From Candidatus Thorarchaeota archaeon (GTDB lineage: Archaea; Asgardarchaeota; Thorarchaeia; Thorarchaeales; Thorarchaeaceae): a stretch of DNA of 35,249 nt. A program made the position numbers and the translations under genes. The stretch covers positions 1-35,249 of the forward strand of contig SOKL01000033.1 of assembly GCA_004376265.1 (NCBI GenBank). Reading direction: 5' to 3'. The notes below the pieces were generated by a model that worked only from the letters and a program-made list of their open reading frames with translations, made no database searches and had not been told where the DNA came from. This document shows, piece after piece, positions 8,101 to 15,228 of the stretch (its first letter is position 1; each line of letters starts with the position of its first letter).

Positions 8101-9001
8101 ATTCCAAAGATCCTCCGAGTCCGCTTCAGAGGAGTTCCGTAACCTTCTGGAACAAGCTTCTATTCAGACTACTGAGAAACGAAATGAAGCAATCGAAGCT
8201 GTTCAAGAGAGTGCAAACCTCACAAACCAGCAAGCTTCACAAAAATTAGAAACAATCGGGCTAGAACTTAAGACACAGCTGAGTACGGAGACTTCGTATC
8301 TGATAGAGAAAGCACGGTCTGATTTGACGAAAAAGAATCTCATTTTGACTGAGTCGGTAACAGAAGCCAATAATCTCGCTTCTGAAGCAATGTCCGCCTT
8401 GCATCAGGGTCGAAGTGATGCTTTGACTGATTTCAATGACCAAGTTGACAAATCCTTTAGAAGAACATCAAAAGAACAGAAAGAGAAGATCTCTACGTTG
8501 AATACAACATTTAGAGAGACAATTGTAGGAGTGACAGAGCTCACTACAAAGGCTGTGGATATTCTCGATGCAATTCACAACGCAACTGATATTCTGCTAA
8601 ACGTTCCAACTGAGAGAACTTGGTATCTTAGCGGCTCTGAAGAACTCTGTGCTCATATCATCGATATGGCGAGAAGAGCAAAGGAATCAGTTGTGATTTC
8701 TGTTCCGGACGTGGCTTGTCTAGATATAACACAACTTGCCAAGGTTAGGGGTGTAATGCGAAAAGTACTCATCATTCCGGAAACTGATGAAATTGAGCTT
8801 GAAACTTTGACTGGTTGGAGAATCTGGCACACCAAGACACCAATGCTTCTTAGTGTGATAGACGATCGTGAGATCCTTGTAGGTGGTACTGGTGATTCAA
8901 AAAGCCCATTAGCAGTGGTATCAGAAGATGAGTCATATCTCAAGCTGTACCATGATATTATTGGACCTCGACTTATCCGAAGTCGTGTCACATTGTCATA
9001 G
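5108..9001 (+). CDS. Giant TrmB-like protein: winged helix, ~1060-residue coiled coil, TrmB-type C-terminal domain
   Basis: ATG at 5108 follows GGTGGGATGGGA (5089-5100); an in-frame GTG at 5090 lies within that site and is unlikely. The product is 1297 aa. Residues 1-85 resemble the TrmB winged helix: 'GGVSQMIGETFPTVRKTLGR' then LVKKGLIKEIEG and YRAIPPN. Residues about 95-1155 are Ser/Thr/Glu/Lys-rich predicted coiled coil with few breaks (near 325, 830 and 960). Residues about 1160-1297 resemble the TrmB C-terminal domain (ERTWYLSGSEELCAHIIDMA, LLSVIDDREILVGG). Ordinary TrmB proteins are about 250-350 aa with only a short dimerisation helix between these parts. No membrane segment or ATPase motif is present, so it is not SMC. 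I infer a DNA-bound, very elongated dimer; its ligand and role are unknown. Confidence 0.8.
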   Translation: MSNEAVTEVVSVLKKNLGISDAESKTLLPILIGGNMTAGGVSQMIGETFPTVRKTLGRLVKKGLIKEIEGIVPVYRAIPPNLSLSKELSAINNAVSDLTDISEKTFSSKIEEIDTAIGNIIDSKGKSLETIGKSLTTYEDSMSELVSSRIEQVKTSASAVMESLSEDLEEVMNKLDISLDNRLGSKIIELQGEIDKSQLALNREVKRISRQFDRWLKAERKGTLVTITEFESNSASLIKAARKAVTKTLTASSELLQNVTQKTTKILSSMVSTASDEGVEVLTTVSGDLTQLLTHVESELEQTYLAGQDTLRKVLVEARTIPADLGDFTKNRINVSAEIAETVIGTVSAWKEEVSNFMDVASHSVTSQLNQVASTDAKYIEVTKNTLTSHVEKLNGMLKDEYDELQNLSTTLGKDCETTLADTRLLVLELLDKQNLREQERCDTAAKTLHNTLDGWVGSTVQSIEKKLSDTSTDVSTIMNTETSELNRVAETMNSRLKSAFNSIIKSTTTKNEALINAVKITTHNFEASVGSRLEELIGSFTTTTEKQVRDSKKLFERLRDRLDKRMTKSITTIISQANHIQDEIDTTIQQQDSRINQHTLAIREEFHTHLEDITRQFVTLTQGLEATFNGLLSSQTAETQDLVASTHTEFKTSLKNEMKSLKEDSQKLRQEYSAELGMKIDEVAASVAGMKKNLEEVAVQKRHEISESMADALGKLEASIQSTETSLRDMESGTIEQFIDTMDQVSHEFNISIDGARDNIAERLDTVRLDTTAALEKSSAAAKTAADSFISDQKEHKQRSLASTSKKINRLTTKRVKTATASIEEFHALLSGRETGGVKERNTTKDDVIAAIEARRSEVAQAFDAASVWVDSTVSNVTTSLETFGSKLGNELTLLQSNLLKSASDASDLISERGDEAINQFAEIATTLIQTSEEAVTSRINAFGSDCAASLVKGNEAFTQMPNKIAEKIEALDAKIAEETTQSYSVVVDKLASSFTEFQRSSESASEEFRNLLEQASIQTTEKRNEAIEAVQESANLTNQQASQKLETIGLELKTQLSTETSYLIEKARSDLTKKNLILTESVTEANNLASEAMSALHQGRSDALTDFNDQVDKSFRRTSKEQKEKISTLNTTFRETIVGVTELTTKAVDILDAIHNATDILLNVPTERTWYLSGSEELCAHIIDMARRAKESVVISVPDVACLDITQLAKVRGVMRKVLIIPETDEIELETLTGWRIWHTKTPMLLSVIDDREILVGGTGDSKSPLAVVSEDESYLKLYHDIIGPRLIRSRVTLS

Positions 9002-9463
9002 GTTTCTAGAATATTCGATAGCATCCTCATCGAAATAGTACCCAGCTAACCTATCGGAGATTACATATCCACAGGTTTCATAGAGGGATCGTGCGAGTGA
9101 GTTACTCTCCCGTACTTCAAGATTACAAGAAGCCATTCCTGTATTCTTAAGACTCTCTTGAACATGGCGGATGAGCATTCTTCCATATCCATTACTTCGT
9201 TCTTCTTCTATTATTGCAAGATTGAGAATGTGTCCTTTTTTGCTGAGAGGGTTCGTTTCCCAGACTGCAAATCCTATAATCTTCTTTTCCTTCTCAAGGA
9301 CATCCATAAACAGCATCCCTTCGTCACTCGAACGAACACGCCCTTCTTGAAGGCAGATTCTGAGATATATAGTATATTCCCAAGGAACACGAAAGCTCTT
9401 TCGCTCAATCTCCATTATTGTATCTAGATCATCCAGTCTTGCGTGTCTGACTGTTGGATTCAT
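8996..9463 (-). CDS. rimI: RimI/Ard1-like GNAT N-acetyltransferase
   Basis: This is a GNAT-fold enzyme that transfers acetyl from acetyl-CoA, in archaea usually to protein N-termini. ATG at 9463 (MNPTVRHARLDDLDTIMEIE) has GAGTGA about eight bases upstream; an ATG at 9496 would overlap the preceding gene and is less likely. The 155-aa length fits the family. The acetyl-CoA-binding motif A is visible as EERSNGYGRMLIRHV near residue 100, and the family C-terminal signature as LEVRESNSLARSLYETCGYV. It is convergent with the giant TrmB-like gene, the two reading frames overlapping by six bases. It lies 19 bases downstream of the membrane zinc-ribbon gene, so those two are probably one transcript. 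Confidence 0.85.
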   Translation of the reverse strand: MNPTVRHARLDDLDTIMEIERKSFRVPWEYTIYLRICLQEGRVRSSDEGMLFMDVLEKEKKIIGFAVWETNPLSKKGHILNLAIIEEERSNGYGRMLIRHVQESLKNTGMASCNLEVRESNSLARSLYETCGYVISDRLAGYYFDEDAIEYSRNL

Positions 9464-9482
9464 CGCTGCATCACTCACATCT

Positions 9483-9830
9483 CTAGAACGAGTCATTATC
9501 ACTAAAACCATACTCTACTTGACTTCCACACGAGGAACAGAAAGTGGCATTTTCAGGCATGGGGCTCTCACAGAACTTGCACAGAGAATCAATTTTCAGG
9601 ACTCCTTCTTTTGGTGACTGAAATTTAGCAAAACGCGCATCCTCTGGATATTGATTGTTTGCCCACCAGAAAAAGAGAATCATGATTGCCAAACCGAATA
9701 TTGCTATTAGCGGTGCTAATCCTGGATCGCCAACGAAAAAGAAGGGAAACACAAAGAAACCTCCCTCTCCAAAGATTGTCAATAATGCCACTCCTAGACC
9801 CAACATGACTAAACCCAAAACTAGGAGCAT
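9483..9830 (-). CDS. Small membrane protein with C-terminal zinc ribbon
   Basis: Two hydrophobic segments (LLVLGLVMLGLGVALLTIF and about residues 25-55, with FFVFPFFFVG and LIAIFGLAIMILFFWW) are followed by a soluble tail. The tail ends in a zinc ribbon, CKFCESPMPENATFCSSCG, with two CxxC knuckles. The likely start is ATG at 9830, just before the first membrane segment; a TTG at 9848 is also in frame. At 115 aa it belongs to the loosely defined membrane-anchored zinc-ribbon proteins common in archaea, whose partners are generally unknown. The ribbon should face the cytoplasm if both segments span the membrane and the N-terminus is inside. It lies directly upstream of the acetyltransferase gene and divergent from the gene at 10048. 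Confidence 0.75.
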   Translation of the reverse strand: MLLVLGLVMLGLGVALLTIFGEGGFFVFPFFFVGDPGLAPLIAIFGLAIMILFFWWANNQYPEDARFAKFQSPKEGVLKIDSLCKFCESPMPENATFCSSCGSQVEYGFSDNDSF

Positions 9831-9933
9831 GAGTTCCCGAATTCTCAAGATTGATCATTCCAACCGCAAGGTTTTACAGATTTCCTCATTTTAACGTCGG
9901 CTTTTCTGACGGCTTAATAATCTATGGCAAAAA

Positions 9934-10031
9934 GCGTTATAGAAAACGCACATAAGACATATCAACATCATATGATATATCAGCTATAGCACGACCACTG
10001 TAGCTATCACTGGTGATGACTACAATGTAGT
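9934..10031. promoter_or_regulatory. Palindrome-dense control region between divergent genes
   Basis: The 217 bases between the genes at 9830 and 10048 hold several perfect short inverted repeats. They are GCGTT/AACGC with a 6-base spacer (9934-9949), ATCATATGAT (9967-9976), TGATATATCA (9973-9982), GCTATAGC (9983-9990), ATCAC/GTGAT with a 2-base spacer (10006-10017), and ACTACA/TGTAGT around one base (10019-10031). The second and third overlap a TATA-like sequence placed suitably for the rightward gene. AT-rich DNA yields short palindromes by chance, but the density is striking. Confidence 0.45.
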
Positions 10032-10047
10032 GTGGGGGTTTGAAAGG

Positions 10048-10521
10048 ATGAATCAAAGCAGGATAAAGTCAAAATCAAATTATCTCTTCAAGATTACAGT
10101 CGTCGGTCCTGATGATTCGCTACTAGAGGATGTTCTTTCGACCTTTGACCCAGTTGTGAAAGTTGACGGTATTCGAATTGTATCTGCCGATCATTCTACT
10201 GATGATTCTAATGTTCGAGCAGTCTTCATGTCTCCAAAACATGCAGTACTTGACATTCTCCTGTCTCTGACCTATAAGGGTGCAAGTGCCGTGATGATTG
10301 TATTGAAAGATCCTGACCCTGAGTTGGAAACAATATATAGAAATGAAATCCGAGAGAATCTGGGAACCAAAGTACCAACACAAGTCGTAACAATAGGGTC
10401 TGGCATTGATGAGTTCAAGCGTGCAGAGATACATCACACTTTTGACGAGATAATAGAAGAAATTCTTTCTAAGAAAGAGAAGAAACGTCAAGCGAAAACG
10501 AAGAAGAAAAAGAAAAGATAA
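10048..10521 (+). CDS. Ras-like small GTPase-fold protein with degenerate P-loop and polybasic tail
   Basis: ATG at 10048 follows GTGGGGG (10032-10038) at about ten bases; a GTG at 10030 lies upstream of that site. The 157-aa protein follows the order of a Ras-type domain. It has a first strand and loop YLFKITVVGPDDSLLEDVLS and a helix-strand pair LLSLTYKGASAVMIVLKD. After these comes a segment resembling the beta-5/G4 region (KVPTQVVTIGSG) and a last helix FDEIIEEIL. The P-loop lacks the GK[ST] signature and the NKxD motif is replaced, so nucleotide binding is doubtful. The last 16 residues are almost all Lys/Arg, like the membrane-binding tails of Ras and Rho proteins. The assignment is from topology, not strong identity; another alpha/beta fold is possible. 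Confidence 0.65.
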   Translation: MNQSRIKSKSNYLFKITVVGPDDSLLEDVLSTFDPVVKVDGIRIVSADHSTDDSNVRAVFMSPKHAVLDILLSLTYKGASAVMIVLKDPDPELETIYRNEIRENLGTKVPTQVVTIGSGIDEFKRAEIHHTFDEIIEEILSKKEKKRQAKTKKKKKR

Positions 10522-10567
10522 GACGTAACACGAACCTTTTTCTCGGTTCTCGATTCTCCCTAGATTG

Positions 10568-11461
10568 GTGTCAGTAGTGGACTCGGAAAAAAAACGCTCG
10601 GACGAATACTGGATGGGAGTTCGTGATGCATTGCGAATGGTCGACAGTTTCAACAAATGGGCACAAAGAAACAAAGAACGTGCCAAAGATTTGGATGATT
10701 TTATTCACGATGGCCTAATTGCCGCAGCGAAACGGTGTGAATCATGTCTGAAGGATGACCTAGGACTTACTTTTCTTGAAGGTGAGGATTCACCTATAGA
10801 TGAGCCTGTTCCGTCAGGTTATGAAGCGACATCGCCTCTCTCAGAAGAGGTCGAGGCACCTCCTTTATTGGAGATATCTCATGAATCACCTGAAGAGGAG
10901 CTCATTCATCAAACTGATGTTGATATATCAACCAAGTCATTGGGTCGTTCAGATGATGAGGATTTGAAAGATATCTCTCATGATGGTCCAGTTCGTGAGT
11001 TCACCTCTGATTTCGAGCTTGTTGAACCACTCCCACTAGTTGTGGAGCCTTCAGCTCCTGAAATTGATGTGGAGAGAAAGCCCTCCTTCAGTTGGACCGA
11101 ATATGAAGAAGCTGTAACTCCGACTAAAGAAGATCCTGTAATCGAGAAAGTTGAAGAAGAAGAAGACGCTCCTGTTATGGAATCTGAACTAGCTGAGGCG
11201 GATTCGATTCCAAAAGATGAACCTGTTTCATTCGAACCATCGAAACCTCTTGATCCCTCGGAAGAACCAGCATTACCCACCGATGAGTTTGAGGGTTCAT
11301 TTGAGGAAGATGGTCCACCTTCTGCTGATTTAGATGACCCAGAAGTTACTGACACGCCTGAGCCTATCACCGAGCCTCCTTCACCCCCTCCTCCTCCAGA
11401 GAGTGATGAAGACGAAGATGAGCGTCGCCGTCGAGCAAGACGACTCTTCTTTGGGGATTAA
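10568..11461 (+). CDS. Acidic, largely disordered protein with helical N-terminal domain
   Basis: Start codons TTG 10565, GTG 10568 and GTG 10577 are all possible; GGTG at 10567-10570 would serve the last. Residues about 8-65 form a conserved-looking helical domain (EYWMGVRDALRMVDSFNKWA, then a Cys pair in RCESCL). Residues about 75-280 are extremely acidic and proline-rich with repeated EEP, PSEE and PPSPPPPPE runs, and are surely disordered. The end switches abruptly to DEDERRRRARRLFFGD. Such an acidic body with a basic tip suggests a flexible adaptor or binding protein, but no function can be assigned. It follows the Ras-like gene by 46 bases on the same strand and is convergent with the E1 enzyme gene, overlapping it by four bases. 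Confidence 0.7.
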   Translation: MSVVDSEKKRSDEYWMGVRDALRMVDSFNKWAQRNKERAKDLDDFIHDGLIAAAKRCESCLKDDLGLTFLEGEDSPIDEPVPSGYEATSPLSEEVEAPPLLEISHESPEEELIHQTDVDISTKSLGRSDDEDLKDISHDGPVREFTSDFELVEPLPLVVEPSAPEIDVERKPSFSWTEYEEAVTPTKEDPVIEKVEEEEDAPVMESELAEADSIPKDEPVSFEPSKPLDPSEEPALPTDEFEGSFEEDGPPSADLDDPEVTDTPEPITEPPSPPPPPESDEDEDERRRRARRLFFGD

Positions 11462-12489
11462 TTGCTTTCAGCGATTATGTCATGAAATAGTTTTGTCGCT
11501 TCATCAGCATTGGATACACCCTTTACAACAAGGTTACCAGCTGGCATTATCGTAATCTTGATTTCAGAAGGCGTTTCCACAACTAGGAATCGTTTCATGC
11601 GTTTAACAGAGTATCTTGTTTCAAGCTTGCTTGCCAATGATTCCAAATCAAGACTCATCATCTTCTCAGGTGCAATATTGAAACTCTGTGAACACAACTG
11701 TGTCACCCTCAATTCATTTGTACCACTTGGAGTGTACTTCACAGGGGCTGAACAAACCTCGCAATCACTAGCTTTTCCAATGTCAAAGAAATCAAAGTTG
11801 AGTGTATTTGAATCGATAGTCATCAACCGATTTACCAATGCAGGTTCTCTTCCGAGTGCAAGGTTCAAAACCTCGTTTACCTGGACAGATGCAGCGAGAG
11901 AGAGTAACATTGGGGAAACACCCACAAGGGCACAAGTGTTCTCAGGATTATCTTTAGCATCTCCCATGACACATTGCAGACACCCTGTTTCACCTGGAAT
12001 AAATGTTGTCAAGTTTGCGTAGTATTCCACAGCTCCTGCAAACACGTAGGGTATTCCCAAAGCAAGACTAGCTCTGTTGACTGCCCTCCGAGCCTTGAAC
12101 GAATCCAAACCATCAATAATGATGTCTGCCCCCTTCAACACATCAATGGAATTCTCTTCTGAGATTGAAACACAAATTGGATCGAAGCTGACTTCTGGAT
12201 TCATCAAATTCAGATTTGCTGCAGCTGCCTCAGCTTTGGGCATTCCAATGTCTTTAGTGTTGAAAACAGTCTGTCTCTGGATATTCGAGAGTTCTACTAT
12301 ATCTCGATCAATGATTCTTATTCTTCCGAATCCTACCGCTGTGAGAAGCCGAAGTGAAGGACTTCCCAGCCCTCCAGCTCCGATTAGGGCTACGGTCGTA
12401 TTCATGACCGTTTCCATGTCATTCTCTGAAAAATCGCGGAGCGCGAGCATTCTCGAGTATCGGTCTCTCTGTTCGTCAGTAAGTTTCAT
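11458..12489 (-). CDS. ThiF/MoeB/HesA family E1-like adenylyltransferase with extra C-terminal domain
   Basis: These enzymes adenylate the C-terminal glycine of ubiquitin-like carriers (ThiS, MoaD, SAMP) for sulfur transfer or conjugation. Visible marks are the GAGGLGS nucleotide loop (37-43), D61 in RIIDRDIVELSNIQRQ, K85, and DGLDS at 126-130. Two zinc-binding CxxC pairs are present (C170/C173 and C243/C246), and C186 in NTCALVGVSP sits where sulfur-carrying family members have a catalytic cysteine. Residues about 258-343 form an added alpha/beta domain not found in MoeB. No ubiquitin-like protein gene is nearby, so the partner is unknown. ATG at 12489 is chosen over GTG at 12507; the short upstream region (CTTTAAG) would fit a leaderless mRNA. 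Confidence 0.88.
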   Translation of the reverse strand: MKLTDEQRDRYSRMLALRDFSENDMETVMNTTVALIGAGGLGSPSLRLLTAVGFGRIRIIDRDIVELSNIQRQTVFNTKDIGMPKAEAAAANLNLMNPEVSFDPICVSISEENSIDVLKGADIIIDGLDSFKARRAVNRASLALGIPYVFAGAVEYYANLTTFIPGETGCLQCVMGDAKDNPENTCALVGVSPMLLSLAASVQVNEVLNLALGREPALVNRLMTIDSNTLNFDFFDIGKASDCEVCSAPVKYTPSGTNELRVTQLCSQSFNIAPEKMMSLDLESLASKLETRYSVKRMKRFLVVETPSEIKITIMPAGNLVVKGVSNADEATKLFHDIIAESN

Positions 12490-12548
12490 CTCGCTAACTA
12501 TAAACACAGGGGCTCACTTAAAGCATTGGACATCTGTTCAGAGTCATC

Positions 12549-13373
12549 ATGGAGTTCACATCTGAGGTTGCTGTCAGTGTAAAACGGAGTCCTGCAGAGG
12601 CTCTGAAAACGGCTCTTTCGAAATTATCTGTTCCCATAGTCCTTCCAAAAAATACTGAACGTGTGATCATCAAACCCTCAATTTATGATCCATCTTTACC
12701 TGGCAACACTGATGTGAACATGGTTAGAGCTGTAGGACGAATGTTCAAGTCATTAAGTCCTGTTAAAATAGTTGAGAGCGACAATCCATTAAGAACAACA
12801 GCAGATGCTTTCTCTCGTAGTGGTTACAACGCTCTGATTGAGGAACACGTGGAGCTGGTAAACCTCACAGATGTAGATATGGTTTCCATTACATTTCCAG
12901 GACACTATTTCAAGAATCGTAGAATGCCCAAACTTTTTGGTCCAGGTGCATTTCTAATCAATGTTGCCACATTGAAAGCAGAGCCAGGGATAAGTACAAT
13001 CGGAGCAGGTATCAAGAATCTATTTGGTCTTCTTCCGGAACTTGAAAAAAGTGTCTACCATTCATCGATTGACGCGGTCCTTATGGACCTTCTATCAATT
13101 TACAGACCTCAGCTTTCTATCATAGACCTTACTCAGCTGGTCGTAGGAGATAGAAAGAATGGTCGAGTGAAAAAAGTTGGTGGAGTTGTTGTAGGAACAG
13201 ATCCTGTAGCTGTAGATGCATATTGTGCAAGTCTGTTAGGATACGACCCTTTGAAAGTTTCCCATCTTTATACCGCTAATAATCTAGGATTCGGAGAAAT
13301 ATTGCTTGATTTGATTCGAGTGATTGGTACAGAGCATCAGATAGAGGAGCTGGCGAAGCTCTGCAAAATCTAG
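12549..13373 (+). CDS. DUF362 family protein
   Basis: The protein matches DUF362 in its main landmarks: VIIKPSIYDPSLPGNTDV near the start, VKIVESDNPLRTTADAFSRS around residue 80, the block ISTIGAGIKNLFGLLPE..K near 155, and the end block VVVGTDPVAVDAYCASLLGYDP. The family is widespread in anaerobes and methanogens; its reaction is not established. Many members carry a ferredoxin domain, but this 274-aa copy has none and only two cysteines. It starts with ATG at 12549, divergent from the E1-like gene with 59 bases between the two starts, so the promoters must be close together. Confidence 0.87.
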   Translation: MEFTSEVAVSVKRSPAEALKTALSKLSVPIVLPKNTERVIIKPSIYDPSLPGNTDVNMVRAVGRMFKSLSPVKIVESDNPLRTTADAFSRSGYNALIEEHVELVNLTDVDMVSITFPGHYFKNRRMPKLFGPGAFLINVATLKAEPGISTIGAGIKNLFGLLPELEKSVYHSSIDAVLMDLLSIYRPQLSIIDLTQLVVGDRKNGRVKKVGGVVVGTDPVAVDAYCASLLGYDPLKVSHLYTANNLGFGEILLDLIRVIGTEHQIEELAKLCKI

Positions 13374-13475
13374 TCTCAAATATGCGTCAGGAAAGAATTT
13401 ATCATGCCCTTTGAATCAGTGTAGAGTCCTAAGCAGTATCTGATTACATGCATTGGTCATCTCTTGGTGTTTCAC

Positions 13476-14642
13476 ATGGACTGGACATCTCATACCATGG
13501 AGCGAATTCCACCTTCTGGCACATTCAAGATGTTTGAGTTAGCCAATCGATTGGAATCCGAAGGAAAGCGCATTTTTCATTTTGAAGTAGGTCAGCCAGA
13601 TTTTCCAACTCCTGACAATATCGTCAAAGCTGGAGTTGATGCTCTGAAACAGGGTTTTACAAGGTACACGTCTTCTCGAGGAATACCATCCCTATTGCAG
13701 GCTGTGGAAACATTCTATGGCAAACGCGATATCGATATTGATGGTGGAAAGAATGTCATTATCACTCCCGGTGCGAAGATGGCTTTGTTTCAAGGGTTTC
13801 TTAGTACCATAGATGCTGGAGATGATGTGCTAATACTTGCTCCAGGATGGCCAACATATCGTGTAATGGCGAGGACAGCAAGCGCAAAACCTGTTGATGT
13901 CAATACTAAGCCTGGATACGAGCTGGATGAGGAGGCTCTTAAGAATGCAATTGATAAGTCAGTCACGGCACTGGTTATCAGTTCACCAAACAATCCTACC
14001 GGAGGTATACTAACAACTGAACAATTGAAAATCATTTTTGATTTAGCTGTGGATCACGACTTTGCCATATTCTCTGACGAAATTTATGAGGCAATTGTAT
14101 ATGATGGAAATATTCAGCCATCAATGCTTGAAGTAGACCCGTATCTAGAACGATCATTGGTCATTAATGGATTTTCGAAAACATATGCTATGACTGGCTG
14201 GCGGCTCGGATTTGCAGTTGGAAATGAGGAAACAATTGATAATATGGTGCGAATTCAACAAAACACTACTTCATGTGCGACGTCTTTTGTTCAGCATGCG
14301 GGAGTGGAGGCATTAGGAGGAGATCAGAGTTCAATAATTCAGATGGTCAAGGACTACCAACAGAGACGCGACGTGATTACAGACTTAATGAACAAGATAC
14401 CCGGTGTAAGCTGTGTCAATCCTCAAGGTGCGTTCTATGTATTTCCGGATTTCTCAGCAGTTGGACTAAGTAGTCAGACGCTGGCTGAACTACTATTGCA
14501 GAAGGCTGGTGTTTGTTCCACTCCTGGAATTGTATTTGGAAAGAAATATGACTCTCATCTGAGGTTTTCATATGCAGCAAGTATAACTGATATTCAGGAA
14601 GGTATCGCTGTACTAGCAGAATTCTTACTGAATTTATACTAG
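13476..14642 (+). CDS. Class I/II pyridoxal-phosphate aminotransferase
   Basis: This is an AspC-like aminotransferase of subgroup I-gamma, transferring amino groups between an amino acid and a 2-oxo acid. It has IFHFEVGQPDFPTPDNI near the start, SSPNNPTGG (the Asn-binding segment), the conserved Asp-Tyr pair in SDEIYE, the PLP lysine K235 in GFSKTYAMTGWRLG, and the carboxylate-binding arginine in HLRFSYA. The 388-aa length is standard. ATG at 13476 has GGTG six bases upstream; TTG 13464 and GTG 13467 lie within that site. Aspartate, aromatic or alanine specificity cannot be told from sequence alone. AGAATTTATC in the 102-base upstream gap is a candidate TATA element. Confidence 0.92.
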   Translation: MDWTSHTMERIPPSGTFKMFELANRLESEGKRIFHFEVGQPDFPTPDNIVKAGVDALKQGFTRYTSSRGIPSLLQAVETFYGKRDIDIDGGKNVIITPGAKMALFQGFLSTIDAGDDVLILAPGWPTYRVMARTASAKPVDVNTKPGYELDEEALKNAIDKSVTALVISSPNNPTGGILTTEQLKIIFDLAVDHDFAIFSDEIYEAIVYDGNIQPSMLEVDPYLERSLVINGFSKTYAMTGWRLGFAVGNEETIDNMVRIQQNTTSCATSFVQHAGVEALGGDQSSIIQMVKDYQQRRDVITDLMNKIPGVSCVNPQGAFYVFPDFSAVGLSSQTLAELLLQKAGVCSTPGIVFGKKYDSHLRFSYAASITDIQEGIAVLAEFLLNLY

Positions 14643-14643
14643 A

Positions 14644-15228
14644 GTGATCTTCTTGAATTCACGTGATGAGCTGATACTCTTCGAATGCATAAAGTGTGGT
14701 GCGTGTTGTCGAGAAGAAACTCTCTTAGTGACTGTGACGGGTAGTGATTTGGCTCGTATCTCTTCAGTTTTGGGATTGGATTCAAATGAATTGATTAGAG
14801 CGGTGGACTTCTACCTTGAATCTGTAATTACTTCGCGTGATGGACTACGTGACTTTCCAGCGTTGAACACAGAAAAGGGTCCTGCATATGTTGCCTTGAA
14901 GAAACTGGAAGATGGTGACTGTGTTTTCCTGAAGGATAATCTCTGTATGATTCACATAATTAGGCCAGTTGTCTGCATGTCCTTTCCATTTGTCTTTCAA
15001 GATGCAGGTGATCACCGAAAGTGGGGTCTGAGTGCAATGAAGCACGTCTGCCCAGGTCTTGGGAGCGGTCCCGAAGTAATAGGGTCGGAACTCATCGAAC
15101 TAGCTGATACTGTCTTAGAGGATTTAATCCTCTTCATAGAGTTTGCAGAGGATTGGAATACAAACAGTGAACCTACTGCTCAGAAACTAATAGAAGCAAT
15201 TCTCAAAGATCCAAGATTTACAGTCTAA
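14644..15228 (+). CDS. YkgJ-type cysteine-cluster protein
   Basis: The N-terminal CIKCGACCRE is the CxxCxxCC signature of the YkgJ family (putative zinc or iron chelating). The second half of the metal site is the DCVFLKDNLCMIHIIRPVVC segment followed by MSFPF. The family's biochemical role is undefined. GTG at 14644 begins one base after the aminotransferase stop; TTG at 14653, with GAGTGAT just upstream, is an equally good start. The tight spacing makes one transcript with the aminotransferase likely. It converges with the gene at 15225, overlapping by four bases. Confidence 0.85.
   Translation: MIFLNSRDELILFECIKCGACCREETLLVTVTGSDLARISSVLGLDSNELIRAVDFYLESVITSRDGLRDFPALNTEKGPAYVALKKLEDGDCVFLKDNLCMIHIIRPVVCMSFPFVFQDAGDHRKWGLSAMKHVCPGLGSGPEVIGSELIELADTVLEDLILFIEFAEDWNTNSEPTAQKLIEAILKDPRFTV

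Noticed and set aside
5108-9001. Giant protein as an SMC/Rad50 or chemoreceptor protein
   Set aside because: No Walker A or ABC signature, no membrane segments and no receptor signalling hairpin; both ends look like TrmB instead.
10123-10686. Leftward 187-codon frame over the pseudo-GTPase gene
   Set aside because: Antisense to two better supported genes; product is a Leu/Phe/Arg mixture without domains.
10978-11370. Leftward Ser/Gly-rich 130-codon frame
   Set aside because: Mirror of the acidic Glu/Pro-rich gene; composition is explained by the opposite strand.
11510-12565. Rightward frames of 170 and 162 codons over the E1-like gene
   Set aside because: Antisense to a gene with all its family motifs.
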